Origin: Bacteroidales bacterium
GTDB taxonomy: Bacteria; Bacteroidota; Bacteroidia; Bacteroidales; UBA932
DNA: 64,000 nt
Direction of reading: 5' to 3'
Assembly (NCBI GenBank): GCA_029098505.1
Contig: JAQXOE010000004.1
Location: forward strand, 42,164 to 106,163
The translations under genes were made by a program, and so were the position numbers. Positions within the stretch are counted from its first letter, which is position 1, and the number at the start of each line of letters is the position of its first letter. Shown here in pieces: positions 18,481-27,673 of this stretch. The notes beneath the pieces were generated by a model, which was given only the letters and a program-made list of their open reading frames with translations, ran no database searches and was not told the origin of the DNA.

Positions 18481-19710
18481 TTAAAGGAAGATTAATCTGG
18501 AGAGGCTGTCCTCCGCGAAGATGCGTCTGGCGCAATCCTGAAGGTCTGCAGCCGTTATGTTTTTGATGATGCGGCAGTTCTCCTCGCTGCTGGCTACACG
18601 TCCGTAGGCGAGCAGGCTCTTGCACATCGAGAGGCATTGAGCCTCGTTGCTTTCGGAGCTGATGGCGAGCTGGCCGAGAAGCTGTTTCTTGGCAGCCTTG
18701 AGCCGGCGTTCGCTCAACGCCTTATCCTGGAGCTTGCGTATTGCTTTGTAAATCTCGCGGAAGCACTTGTCGAGATTCTCCTTTTCACAGCCTATGCTGA
18801 TGGTCATTATGCCGCTGTCCCTGTATTGGGTGAAGGCGCATTCCACTCCGTATACCCAGCCGTTCTTTTCCCGCAGGACGTTGTTCAGTATTGAGTTGGA
18901 TGCTGGCCCTCCGAGTATATTGGCAAGCAGTACCGAGACGATTCTGTCTTCGCTATAGAGGGATGGGGCGAGTCCGCCCAGAACGGCATTGACCTCGTGG
19001 CTGCGTCTATTGACACTCCTGTCGAAAAGATTGCGGGGAATGCCTGAAGGGGCCTTGCTTTCGCTCGCAGGAAGCAGAAGCTGTGTCCCGAAGTACTTAT
19101 CTGACAATGAATTGACCTGAGCCTCAAGCTTCTTCTCGTCAATATTGGCCACAATACAGAAGGCCATCCTGTCGGGCGTGAAGTTCTTCTTGACGAAGCT
19201 CCTCAGCTCTTCTGATGTGATGGCCCTGACTGACGAAGCCGTTCCGAGTATGGGCCTTCCGAGAGGATGTCCCTCGAAAAGGGCCTCTTCAAACTTGTCA
19301 TAGATGTCGTCTGCCGGGCTGTCCTTGTACGAATTGATTTCGTCAATCACCACGCCCTTCTCCGTCTCGATTTCCTTTTCTGGAAAGCTGGCTTCTGTGG
19401 CGAGTTCGAACAGGAGTCCGGCCGCTTTGGGCAGGTCTTCCTTCAGCACGGTGGCGTGAAAGACTATTTCCTCCTTGGTGGTATAGGCATTCAGCTCGCC
19501 ACCGAGACGGTCGAGATAGCTGTTGATGACTGAGGCCGATTTATGCGCCGTCCCCTTGAATATGGTATGTTCGGTAAAATGTGCGATTCCGCTATGAAAG
19601 CCTTCCTCGTCCCTGGTTCCGCATCTGACACTCAGCGAGCAGAAGGCGACTGAAGAACTGCTCCTTCTCACCGCATAGCTCAAACCGCAAGCCGTTTTGC
19701 CTGTAATCAT
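18481..19710 (-). CDS. M16 family zinc peptidase (processing-peptidase-like)
   Basis: A 409-residue metallopeptidase with the inverted zinc motif HFTEH (H44, E47, H48) and the distal ligand Glu124 in GVVIDEI, 76 residues on as in the family. N- and C-terminal M16 domains are both present. It lacks a signal peptide, so it is probably cytoplasmic and may work as a dimer like other half-size M16 enzymes. Its start overlaps the stop of the upstream secreted-protein gene by four bases (ATGA), implying coupling. The peptide substrate is unknown. Confidence 0.9.
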   Translation of the reverse strand: MITGKTACGLSYAVRRSSSSVAFCSLSVRCGTRDEEGFHSGIAHFTEHTIFKGTAHKSASVINSYLDRLGGELNAYTTKEEIVFHATVLKEDLPKAAGLLFELATEASFPEKEIETEKGVVIDEINSYKDSPADDIYDKFEEALFEGHPLGRPILGTASSVRAITSEELRSFVKKNFTPDRMAFCIVANIDEKKLEAQVNSLSDKYFGTQLLLPASESKAPSGIPRNLFDRSVNRRSHEVNAVLGGLAPSLYSEDRIVSVLLANILGGPASNSILNNVLREKNGWVYGVECAFTQYRDSGIMTISIGCEKENLDKCFREIYKAIRKLQDKALSERRLKAAKKQLLGQLAISSESNEAQCLSMCKSLLAYGRVASSEENCRIIKNITAADLQDCARRIFAEDSLSRLIFL

Positions 19711-20567
19711 TTCCTTTTCTTCTTTATTGAGGACGAAATCTTCTTGATGTCCTTGTTGGTGAATCCCGCTCCTCTTCTTTCGGATATCCTGTGATGACTG
19801 TAGTAGAGCAGCTCGTGGCTCTCTGTGTCAATGAGCATCTGATGGCTCCAGGAACCCTTCTTCGGCTCAGACGGAGCTACCATCACGCTGACCAGGGTAT
19901 CATAGTGGCCCGAATGAAAGGCCCCGTCTACACTGTCGCTGTCAAGCACCAGCATATCCCCGCCAGAGGTCCTGACCTGGGTGTCCGGAGCCAGGTCCTC
20001 CTGTGCGAAGTAGATTTTCTTTCCTCCTGCCTTGCGCAATTCATTTCTGTAAACGTCCAGCCCCGAATATGCATCGCGGTCGCTTTGGAGGGCTTTGCCT
20101 ACAAAGTCCTGCATAATGTCCAGGAAGGCAGAGAGATAAACCATCTCCCTTCCGTTCGGATAAAGGGCAGAGCATACAGGTATGCTCAATATATTAAGCG
20201 GCCTTTTGCCCTGGTCCTCCGCGGAACTGTTGCCTCCCTTGAAGAGGCTGAGGGTGACCAGACCGTCGAATTTGCCCCCGACAGGTCTTTCCATCATCAG
20301 GAAGTAGGTCTGGGGGTCCTGCTTCAAGGCGTTGAACTCGTTCACACTGCAGAATTCGAAGGGGGAGATGCGCCATCTGGCCGTTACTTCCGCCTTCAAG
20401 CAGCTGTCTTCCATATCATTGCCACAAAGTACGACTTTGGTGGTGCGCGAGCTGAAGTCGCTTATCCTGACCTTTTTCGTCGACAGTTTCACCTGTGCGC
20501 CAAGCGTAGCCGGCACGAGGACTGCCAATGCGGCCAGAGCTATCAATGTCAATGCAATTCTTTTCAT
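19707..20567 (-). CDS. Secreted protein of unknown function
   Basis: A 286-residue protein with a clear signal peptide (MKRIALTLIALAALAVLVPA, cleavage near TLGAQ). The mature part is soluble, of mixed beta character, and ends in a lysine-rich tail (ISSSIKKKRK). I recognise no domain. Two early cysteines (in VVLCGNDMEDSCL) could form a disulfide in the periplasm. ATG 20567 is chosen because it begins the signal peptide and lies 18 bases after a TATCTTTG box. It is the first gene of the secreted protein, M16 peptidase, methyltransferase unit. Confidence 0.7.
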   Translation of the reverse strand: MKRIALTLIALAALAVLVPATLGAQVKLSTKKVRISDFSSRTTKVVLCGNDMEDSCLKAEVTARWRISPFEFCSVNEFNALKQDPQTYFLMMERPVGGKFDGLVTLSLFKGGNSSAEDQGKRPLNILSIPVCSALYPNGREMVYLSAFLDIMQDFVGKALQSDRDAYSGLDVYRNELRKAGGKKIYFAQEDLAPDTQVRTSGGDMLVLDSDSVDGAFHSGHYDTLVSVMVAPSEPKKGSWSHQMLIDTESHELLYYSHHRISERRGAGFTNKDIKKISSSIKKKRK

Positions 20568-20585
20568 AGCTGTAGTAGTATTCTG

Positions 20586-20593
20586 CAAAGATA
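20586..20593 (-). promoter_or_regulatory. -7 element of the secreted-protein/M16 unit
   Basis: TATCTTTG on the minus strand, 18 bases upstream of ATG 20567. It is back to back with the dnaX promoter. Confidence 0.65.
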
Positions 20594-20618
20594 CCTCAAA
20601 AAATCCGATGGAAACAGT

Positions 20619-20626
20619 TATATTTG
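20619..20626 (+). promoter_or_regulatory. -7 element of dnaX
   Basis: TATATTTG matches TAnnTTTG and sits 23 bases before the dnaX start codon. Confidence 0.65.
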
Positions 20627-20649
20627 TCAATTAATGTAAATAAGCAGAT

Positions 20650-22425
20650 ATGAGCCAATACGTAGTAGCCGCGAGAAAGTACAGGCCCGAGTCATTCGAG
20701 ACCCTCATAGGCCAGGACAATATTGCCAGGACGCTGAAGAATTCCATTCTTAGGGGCCAGTTGGCGCACGCTTACCTGTTCTGCGGACCGAGGGGCGTTG
20801 GCAAGACCAGTACGGCCCGTATCTTCGCGAAGATGATCAATTGCTCCAACCCGTCTGCGGAGATGGAGCCCTGCGGCGAATGCGAATCCTGCGTATCTTT
20901 CCGTGAAGGACGCTCATACTGCATACACGAGCTCGATGCTGCTTCGAACAATGGTGTCGATGCCATCAAGGAGCTGATGGACCAGGTCCAGATTCCTCCC
21001 CAGGTGGGCAAGTACAGCGTTTATATCATCGATGAGGTGCATATGCTCTCGTCTGCGGCTTTCAATGCCTTCCTGAAGACTCTCGAGGAACCGCCTGCAC
21101 ACGCCATCTTCATCCTCGCCACCACCGAGAAGCACAAAATCCTTCCGACCATATTGTCACGCTGCCAGACCTACGACTTCAACCGTATCTCTGTCAGCGA
21201 TATCGTGCGCAATCTTCGTGACATTGCGCTGAAGGAGGGGGTCAGCGTGGACGATGCTTCCCTGCACGTGATAGCCCAAAAGGCTGACGGTGCTATGCGC
21301 GACGCTCTTACCATCTTCGACCAGACAGTAGCATTCTGCGGTTCGGACATCAAATATGAGGACGTTATCCGTAATCTCAATGTCCTCGACTGCGAGTATT
21401 CGTTCAGGCTTCTGGATGCCTTTCTGAAGGGAGACTACGCTACGGCTATGCTCACTTTCGATGAAGTGCTGTCAAAGGGTTTCAATGCACAGTTCTTCAT
21501 CTCTGCGCTCAGTTCCCACCTGAGGGACCTGACAGTCAGCAAAACAGCCGGACTGGACTCGCTGCTGGATATGCCGGATTCATTGCGCCAGCGCTATAAG
21601 GCCCAGGCAGACAGCTGCAGCATACAGTTCCTTTATGAGGCCCTGAGCATTACGACCCAGTGCGAGGCCGGCTACCGCTCGGCAATCAATCAGCGCCTCC
21701 ATATTGAGTTTGCTCTGATGAAACTTTCCTTCCTCAGCAAGGGAGTTCCGAAGGCAGACGCAGCGGCTCCTGTCGCAGCGCAGAAGGCTCCTGCCCCAGC
21801 TCCCCAGACTGCCCCGGTTCAGGCTCCGCGTCCGGTGGAGACGGTACAGACTCCTGCCCCTGCTCCTCAGGCAGCCCCGGTTCCGGAGATCTCTCCGGCA
21901 TCTGCTGCCGAACATCCTGAGCAGAGCCCTGCAGCCGGGAAGATCCAGCCTCGAAGACGTGCAGTCAAGACCGGAGCCTCATTGTCATTGAACTCCATTA
22001 TCAACGAGAAGGAAGAGGTGGAGACCGCTCCTGTCCTTGAGAACAGGGGCAGGGAATTGGATATGGAGACTGTCGGCTCTTGTTGGAAACAGTTGGCCGA
22101 GCAGGTCGCAGTCGGGAAGCCACGTCTTTTCAATGCCCTTACCAATGCACGGCTTGAATTGAAGAAAGAGGCTGATTGCCAGCATCTTACCTTCCTTGTT
22201 ACCAATGAGGCCCAAAGGGATTGGATAGCTACTACCTTGCTGCACGAGCTTGAGAGCCGCTTCAGGATTATATCATCCTGCAGCAGCGTGCGCCTGAGCG
22301 TTGAGGCGGTCCAGTATGAAGAAAAGAAGGTCATTTATACCCCCGAAGATAAGGCACGGGCTTTGATGGAGTCCACCCCTGAAGTTTTGGACCTGATAAA
22401 GGACTTTGATTTGGATGTGAAATAA
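20650..22425 (+). CDS. dnaX: DNA polymerase III subunits gamma and tau
   Basis: A 591-residue clamp-loader ATPase. Walker A is GPRGVGKT (46-53); a zinc module has C65, C75, C78 and C81; Walker B is YIIDEVHML. After the AAA+ and collar regions (to about 360) comes a linker of some 60 residues rich in Ala, Pro and Gln, then a C-terminal domain of about 120 residues. The length fits a tau-like product; I saw no obvious slippery run that would make a separate gamma. It is the first gene of a unit with lptB 34 bases downstream. Confidence 0.94.
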   Translation: MSQYVVAARKYRPESFETLIGQDNIARTLKNSILRGQLAHAYLFCGPRGVGKTSTARIFAKMINCSNPSAEMEPCGECESCVSFREGRSYCIHELDAASNNGVDAIKELMDQVQIPPQVGKYSVYIIDEVHMLSSAAFNAFLKTLEEPPAHAIFILATTEKHKILPTILSRCQTYDFNRISVSDIVRNLRDIALKEGVSVDDASLHVIAQKADGAMRDALTIFDQTVAFCGSDIKYEDVIRNLNVLDCEYSFRLLDAFLKGDYATAMLTFDEVLSKGFNAQFFISALSSHLRDLTVSKTAGLDSLLDMPDSLRQRYKAQADSCSIQFLYEALSITTQCEAGYRSAINQRLHIEFALMKLSFLSKGVPKADAAAPVAAQKAPAPAPQTAPVQAPRPVETVQTPAPAPQAAPVPEISPASAAEHPEQSPAAGKIQPRRRAVKTGASLSLNSIINEKEEVETAPVLENRGRELDMETVGSCWKQLAEQVAVGKPRLFNALTNARLELKKEADCQHLTFLVTNEAQRDWIATTLLHELESRFRIISSCSSVRLSVEAVQYEEKKVIYTPEDKARALMESTPEVLDLIKDFDLDVK

Positions 22426-22459
22426 ACACTGCTCCTGCGGTGAAAAGATAGTGTAAAAG

Positions 22460-23230
22460 ATGAAACTGCATTGCGAAAATCTTGTCAAGAAATACGGCGT
22501 CAGAACAGTGGTGAAAGGCGTGTCGATGGAGGTCGAACAGGGCGAAATCGTCGGCTTCCTCGGTCCTAACGGAGCGGGAAAGACAACAAGCTTCTATATG
22601 ATTACAGGACAGGTCATTCCGAATGGTGGTCGCATATTCCTTGATGATGAGGACATTACCAAACTCCCTATGTACAAGAGGGCGCAGAAGGGCATAGGAT
22701 ATCTGCCTCAGGAGGCTTCTGTTTTCAGGAAGATGTCGGTCGAGGACAATATCCTGTCTGTGATGGAGATGTCCCATATGAGCAAGTCGCAGAGGAAGGA
22801 GAGGCTTGAGTCGCTGATTGACGAGTTCAATCTCAGTAAGGTGCGCAAGAGCCTCGGTATACAGCTCTCCGGAGGAGAGAGGCGCAGATGCGAGATTGCG
22901 CGCGCATTGGCCATTGACCCGAAGTTCATACTCCTTGACGAGCCTTTTGCGGGCGTTGACCCCATTGCCGTGGAGGATATTCAGTACATCATTGCCAAGC
23001 TCAAATACAAGAACATAGGCGTAATCATTACCGACCACAATGTAGGAGAGACTCTGGCCATTACCGACAGGGCTTATCTGCTCTATGAGGGCAGCATACT
23101 CCAGACCGGCACCCCCGCTTCTTTGGCTGCGGACGAGGATGTCAGAACGAAGTATCTGGGTTCGGGATTCACTCTCAAGCGCTCTGTGGCGGTCGAGAAG
23201 GCTCAGAGGGAGATGGGCATAATAGAATGA
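22460..23230 (+). CDS. lptB: LPS export ABC transporter ATP-binding protein LptB
   Basis: A 256-residue ABC ATPase that powers lipopolysaccharide extraction from the inner membrane with LptFG. Walker A is GPNGAGKTT (35-43), the signature is [15 protein letters not shown], and Walker B is [13 protein letters not shown], the form typical of LptB, followed by the switch histidine in [10 protein letters not shown]. The C-terminal extension of about 20 residues is common in Bacteroidota. It converges with the response-regulator gene 12 bases downstream. Confidence 0.93.
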   Translation: MKLHCENLVKKYGVRTVVKGVSMEVEQGEIVGFLGPNGAGKTTSFYMITGQVIPNGGRIFLDDEDITKLPMYKRAQKGIGYLPQEASVFRKMSVEDNILSVMEMSHMSKSQRKERLESLIDEFNLSKVRKSLGIQLSGGERRRCEIARALAIDPKFILLDEPFAGVDPIAVEDIQYIIAKLKYKNIGVIITDHNVGETLAITDRAYLLYEGSILQTGTPASLAADEDVRTKYLGSGFTLKRSVAVEKAQREMGIIE

Positions 23231-23242
23231 TGCCGCCGTGGC

Positions 23243-24394
23243 CTAGATATTTACGTAGTCGCGCACATTCTGCGCACTGATGACGCTGTCTCCGAGTATG
23301 AGGAGACGCTCCACCACATTGCCCAGTTCACGGATATTGCCGGGCCAGCTTTTGGCCTGGAGCATCTTTATGGCCTCATCGCTGAAGCTCTTCCGAGGCA
23401 TACCGCTCTCATTGCAGTTCTTTTCGACGAAGTGATTGACCAGCAGCGGGATATCCTCCTTCCTGTCGTCGAGTGAAGGTACAGGGATGACTATTGCACT
23501 GAGTCTGTAGTAGAGGTCCTCGCGGAAATTGCCCTCGGCAATCTCTTTCTGGAGGTCCTTGTTGGTAGCGGCAATGACACGTACGTCCACCTCGATATCC
23601 TTGTCCGAGCCTACACGTGAAAGCTTGCGCTCCTGGAGTACACGGAGCACCTTGGCCTGTGCTGCCAGGCTCATATCCCCGATTTCATCCAGGAAAAGGG
23701 TGCCTCCGTCAGCCTGCTCGAATTTGCCCTTGTGCTGTTTGACGGCTGAGGTGAAAGAACCCTTTTCGTGGCCGAACAGCTCACTTTCAATGAGTTCCGA
23801 CGGGATGGCTGCACAGTTTACCTCGATGAAAGGCATAGCGCTGCGCTTGCTCTGCTGGTAGAGGCTTCTGGCTACGAGCTCCTTGCCCGAACCGTTCGGT
23901 CCGAGTATGAGCACTCTGGCGTCGGTCTGGGCCACCTTCTCGATCATATCCTTGATGTGGAGCATTGGGGCCGATTCACCTATCATAGGCTGTCCATACA
24001 CCTTCTTTTTCAGGATTTTGGTCTCCTTTACGAGGAATACCTTGTCGGTGGCATTCTTCAGGGTGATGAGCAGACGGTTGAGGTCGAGAGGCTTCTGGAT
24101 GAAGTCGAAAGCGCCTTTCTTGATGCACCTGACTGCCGTCTCGATGTCTCCGTGTCCGGAAACCATCACAATGGCGGAGTCGATACCTTTGTCTATGAGT
24201 TTCTCCAGAACCTCCTCTCCATCCATATTCGGCATCTTGATGTCGCAGAAAATAACGTTGTATTTTTCCTTGTCGACCATCTGAAGGGCAATGAGCCCGT
24301 CTTCCGCCACATCTACATCATAACCTTCTTCAACAAGTATTTCCTTGAGGGAATTCCTGATAGCCCTCTCGTCATCCACAATGAGTACTTTCAT
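23243..24394 (-). CDS. Response regulator with sigma-54-activator AAA+ domain, no DNA-binding domain
   Basis: A 383-residue protein. The receiver domain (1-120) has phospho-acceptor D51, S79 and K101. The AAA+ domain (about 135-375) has Walker A GPNGSGKE (165-172), Walker B LFLDEIGD (233-240) and the usual arginine-finger region. Two things are unusual. The GAFTGA loop, which contacts sigma-54, reads GSFTSA (212-217). The protein ends right after the AAA+ lid (VRDYVNI), so the Fis-type helix-turn-helix of NtrC-like proteins is missing. It may act from solution, bind a partner, or no longer drive sigma-54. It is a single minus-strand gene with no kinase beside it. Confidence 0.9.
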   Translation of the reverse strand: MKVLIVDDERAIRNSLKEILVEEGYDVDVAEDGLIALQMVDKEKYNVIFCDIKMPNMDGEEVLEKLIDKGIDSAIVMVSGHGDIETAVRCIKKGAFDFIQKPLDLNRLLITLKNATDKVFLVKETKILKKKVYGQPMIGESAPMLHIKDMIEKVAQTDARVLILGPNGSGKELVARSLYQQSKRSAMPFIEVNCAAIPSELIESELFGHEKGSFTSAVKQHKGKFEQADGGTLFLDEIGDMSLAAQAKVLRVLQERKLSRVGSDKDIEVDVRVIAATNKDLQKEIAEGNFREDLYYRLSAIVIPVPSLDDRKEDIPLLVNHFVEKNCNESGMPRKSFSDEAIKMLQAKSWPGNIRELGNVVERLLILGDSVISAQNVRDYVNI

Positions 24395-24514
24395 ATCTAC
24401 AGCTTCTTTGTTTGGAAACGGCTCCTATAGGGACCGGAGCCGGTCAGAATATACGGCTGACCGTGCCTTTGAAGCAAATATCGGACAAAAAACTCTTTTT
24501 CGGAAAAAAAGCAT

Positions 24515-24522
24515 TAACTTTG
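24515..24522 (+). promoter_or_regulatory. -7 element of the alkaline phosphatase gene
   Basis: TAACTTTG fits TAnnTTTG, preceded by a T-rich -33 region (CTTTTTCGG near 24494-24502) and 42 bases ahead of the ATG. Confidence 0.55.
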
Positions 24523-24564
24523 TTTAATTCAAACCATAAACAGTTGAACTTTTCCAAGGTATTT

Positions 24565-25992
24565 ATGAAACATAAAAGTATCATTCTCTTTTTTGCGCTT
24601 TCTTTTCTAGCGCTCGTTCCCCTTGATGCCAAGAAAAAGGCCAAGCAGCCTGAGGGACCTAAATATGTATTTTATCTTATCGGTGACGGAATGGGCATCA
24701 ATACCGTCCTCGGTACCCAGTATTTCAATGCCGCGATGGGTTACAGCCCTGAGGAAGTGAACTTTTTCAATTTCCCAGTAAGGACTTTCGTGACCACATA
24801 TTCGGCTTCAGCCCTCGTGACTGATTCCGCAGCATCTGGTACCGCACTTGCTACAGGAGTCAAGACCAATAACAGCAGCGTTGGTGTCGACAAGGACTTT
24901 AAGCCTGTAACCAGTATAGCAGAAATGGCCCACGCCGCAGGTTTCGGCACAGGAGTGGCCACCAGCGTCGGAGTCAATCACGCCACACCGGCTTCTTTCT
25001 ATGCCCACGTCAAGAACAGAAATTCCTACAACGAAATAGCCGAGCAGCTGATTGCTACTGAAAGCATCGATTTCGCAGCCGGAGCCAATTTCCTGACCGA
25101 GCGCAATGGTCTTTCAGCCTCAGAGCTGGAGGCAAAGGCTGAAGCTGCTGGTATCTCAGTCCTTCGCGGAAGAGAGCAGTTCCAGGGTATTGCCAAGCGT
25201 AAGGGACGTGTAATCTGCTTCAGCTCAAACCCTAACGAGTCTGATCTCCAATATGCCATCGACCGCCAGGAAGGAGCTACCGAGCTTCTTGACTTCACCC
25301 GCGCCGGAATAGATTATCTTTATGGCAATTTCAAGGATAAGGGCTTCTTCTTTATGATTGAGGGTGGCAAGATCGACTATGCAGCCCACGCAGACGACGG
25401 TGTCACCGCCTTCCACGAGACCAATGATCTCGCCAGGACTGTGGATGCAATACTCGAATTCTACGCCGAGCATCCCGACGAGACCCTCATCGTTGTCACT
25501 GCCGACCACGAGACCGGTGCCTGCATCCTGGGCGCAGGGCAATATATGATGAACCCTGAATTCCTTTCAGTCCAGAAAAGTTCGGAGAACGTTCTTACCG
25601 ATAAGTTCCGCAAGTTTATGGGCAATGCTGATGCTTCGGCTGCCCCAAGCTGGGAGAGCGTGAAGGATTTCTTCAAGGCTGAGCTCGGACTATGGAGCAT
25701 AGTCAAGGTGTCTCCGGCAGATGAGCAGGCCTTGAAGCAGATTTATGATTCCGCTGTATCGGGCGACGGTGATGGAAACGTGGTGAGCCTCTATGCAGTG
25801 AACAGCAGGATGGTGTCTACAGCCATTGACATACTCAACAGGTCTGCTGGTTATCTCTGGGCTCATACTTCCCATACAGGCACTCCTGTCGGCCTCTATG
25901 TAAAGGGCGCTTGTGCAGAATCCTTCATTGAGTGCAGGGACAATACTCAGATTCCTATAAAGATAGCGGAACTTGCCGCTTATAATAAATAA
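24565..25992 (+). CDS. Alkaline phosphatase
   Basis: A 475-residue exported phosphomonoesterase of the alkaline phosphatase superfamily. A signal peptide covers residues 1-22. Asp41 in LIGDGMG binds metal, and Ser88 in LVTDSAASGTA is the nucleophile. GVNHATPASFYAH, EGGKIDYAAHADD and VTADHETGACIL supply further zinc and magnesium ligands. It should release phosphate from organic esters in the periplasm. The start at 24565 begins the signal peptide; a longer reading from 24412 has no family match. cmk follows after five bases. No Pho box could be judged. Confidence 0.93.
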   Translation: MKHKSIILFFALSFLALVPLDAKKKAKQPEGPKYVFYLIGDGMGINTVLGTQYFNAAMGYSPEEVNFFNFPVRTFVTTYSASALVTDSAASGTALATGVKTNNSSVGVDKDFKPVTSIAEMAHAAGFGTGVATSVGVNHATPASFYAHVKNRNSYNEIAEQLIATESIDFAAGANFLTERNGLSASELEAKAEAAGISVLRGREQFQGIAKRKGRVICFSSNPNESDLQYAIDRQEGATELLDFTRAGIDYLYGNFKDKGFFFMIEGGKIDYAAHADDGVTAFHETNDLARTVDAILEFYAEHPDETLIVVTADHETGACILGAGQYMMNPEFLSVQKSSENVLTDKFRKFMGNADASAAPSWESVKDFFKAELGLWSIVKVSPADEQALKQIYDSAVSGDGDGNVVSLYAVNSRMVSTAIDILNRSAGYLWAHTSHTGTPVGLYVKGACAESFIECRDNTQIPIKIAELAAYNK

Positions 25993-25997
25993 TCCTG

Positions 25998-26696
25998 ATG
26001 ACTATTCCCAATATCACCATAGCCATTGACGGTTACTCTTCAACGGGCAAGAGTTCCTTCGCCAAACTGGTCTCGAAGGAGCTCTCTTTCCTGTATCTGG
26101 ATTCAGGCGCGATGTACAGGGCCGTTACCCTCTTTGCGCAGCAAAAGGCTTTGATCAATTCGGACAATGTCATTGACACAGCTGCCTTGAAAGCCGCTCT
26201 GGAAACACTTGACGTGCACTTTGAATACAGCGACAAGGGCTGCAGCACTTATATTGCGGACAGTTGTGTCGAGAAGGAAATTCGCTCAATGGCAGTCTCC
26301 TCCCAGGTTAGTCCAGTCTCTGCTTTGGCCTTTGTCCGCAATTGGGTGGATGCCAGGCTTCACGCTATGGCCGAGCAAGGTCGTGTGGTGATGGATGGAA
26401 GAGATATCGGTACCACTGTGTTCCCTGATGCCGAACTGAAAATCTTTATGACAGCCAAGGACGAGGTGAGGGCACAGCGCCGCTTCGATGAGCTGAAGGC
26501 GAAGGGCGATAATCCTGATTTTGAGGAAGTTCTGAAAAATCTCAGGGAACGCGACTACATTGATTCGCACCGCGAGGCTTCGCCCCTGAGGCGTGCGGAT
26601 GATGCTTTTGTCCTGGACAATTCAGATATGAGCCTCCACGAGGAAATCGTGTGGATACGCGGGCTCATACAGGGAAAATTCGGAATTTTGGAGTAG
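25998..26696 (+). CDS. cmk: Cytidylate kinase
   Basis: A 232-residue kinase that phosphorylates CMP and dCMP. The P-loop is DGYSSTGKSS, followed by LDSGAMYRAVTL (substrate site), MDGRDIGTTVFPDA, and the LID region RRFDELKAKG with DSHREASPLRRADDA near the end. Length and motifs are standard. It sits between the alkaline phosphatase gene and ispH with gaps of about five bases on each side, and cmk-ispH is a recurrent Bacteroidota pair. Confidence 0.95.
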   Translation: MTIPNITIAIDGYSSTGKSSFAKLVSKELSFLYLDSGAMYRAVTLFAQQKALINSDNVIDTAALKAALETLDVHFEYSDKGCSTYIADSCVEKEIRSMAVSSQVSPVSALAFVRNWVDARLHAMAEQGRVVMDGRDIGTTVFPDAELKIFMTAKDEVRAQRRFDELKAKGDNPDFEEVLKNLRERDYIDSHREASPLRRADDAFVLDNSDMSLHEEIVWIRGLIQGKFGILE

Positions 26697-26700
26697 TCAA

Positions 26701-27594
26701 ATGGCATTGAAAGTAGATTTGGACCGGAATTCCGGTTTTTGCGGGGGCGTAATCAGAGCTATAGGCAGCGCTGAACGCATACTCGATATGTCCCAGGGAC
26801 ATCTTTTCTCTCTGGGAGCAATAGTCCATAACGAAGAAGAGCTTGACAGGCTCGGGAAGAAGGGTCTTGTCACCATTGACAATGAAGATTTGGAAGTGAT
26901 GGCCCCAGTTTCAGGCGAGTCGCTGCTCATCCGTGCGCACGGCGAGCCTCCGAAGACCTATGAAACGGCCAGGCGGCTTGGCTTCAATATCGTGGATTGC
27001 ACTTGCCCTGTTGTCCTCCAGCTCCAGGATAGCATCAGGGAGGCTCATTCCCGGGTTTCACCCCTGGGTGGTTCCGTTGTTATCTTCGGAAAAATCGGTC
27101 ACGCAGAGGTCCTGGGCCTTGTCGGACAGGTGGACGGAGATGCACTTGTTGTTGAGGATTGCCCTATGCTGGAAGAGATGATAGCTGACGGCAGATTGCG
27201 TACGGACAGGGCGGTGGAACTCTTCTCGCAGACCACCAAAAGCCCTTCGGAGTACGAGAATCTCTGTGCTTGCCTTGAATCCCATATGAGCGATCCGGCT
27301 TTGCTGAATGTAAATCACACCATATGTTCGCAAGTGGCGACACGTCACGAGAAACTCTCCAATTTCGCATTGTCCCACGACGTAATTGTCTTCGTTTCGG
27401 GCAAGTCCAGCTCCAACGGAAAAGTGCTTTGTGAACTTTGCAAGTCATTGAATATCAGAACTTATCATATAGGTTCCATAGCTGATATCAAAAAGGAGTG
27501 GTTCCGTCCCGAAGACAGAGTCGGGGTTTGTGGTGCGACATCTACACCTAAGTGGCTGCTGGAGAAGGTAGCGGCCTATGTTGCTGACTTGTAG
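26701..27594 (+). CDS. ispH: 4-hydroxy-3-methylbut-2-enyl diphosphate reductase
   Basis: A 297-residue iron-sulfur enzyme for the last step of the MEP isoprenoid pathway, yielding IPP and DMAPP. The three cluster cysteines are C14 (SGFCGGV), C102 (CTCPVV) and C209 (HTICSQV). RAHGEPP carries the conserved substrate histidine, and FSQTTKS and GVCGATSTPKWL are further family motifs. The presence of ispH shows that this organism uses the MEP rather than the mevalonate pathway. Confidence 0.95.
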   Translation: MALKVDLDRNSGFCGGVIRAIGSAERILDMSQGHLFSLGAIVHNEEELDRLGKKGLVTIDNEDLEVMAPVSGESLLIRAHGEPPKTYETARRLGFNIVDCTCPVVLQLQDSIREAHSRVSPLGGSVVIFGKIGHAEVLGLVGQVDGDALVVEDCPMLEEMIADGRLRTDRAVELFSQTTKSPSEYENLCACLESHMSDPALLNVNHTICSQVATRHEKLSNFALSHDVIVFVSGKSSSNGKVLCELCKSLNIRTYHIGSIADIKKEWFRPEDRVGVCGATSTPKWLLEKVAAYVADL

Positions 27595-27600
27595 GTTTTT

Positions 27601-27631
27601 TTTGAAATAACTTCGTTATTTGTTAAATTTG
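27601..27631 (+). promoter_or_regulatory. Promoter of efp with an internal palindrome
   Basis: TTTG (27601-27604), 19 bases, then TAAATTTG (27624-27631) fit the Bacteroidota consensus. The spacer holds an inverted repeat, AAATAAC (27605-27611) and GTTATTT (27615-27621), with a three-base centre. Confidence 0.65.
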
Positions 27632-27673
27632 CGGTTCGAATCGAGATTGTAACAATTAAATTTATAGATATTT

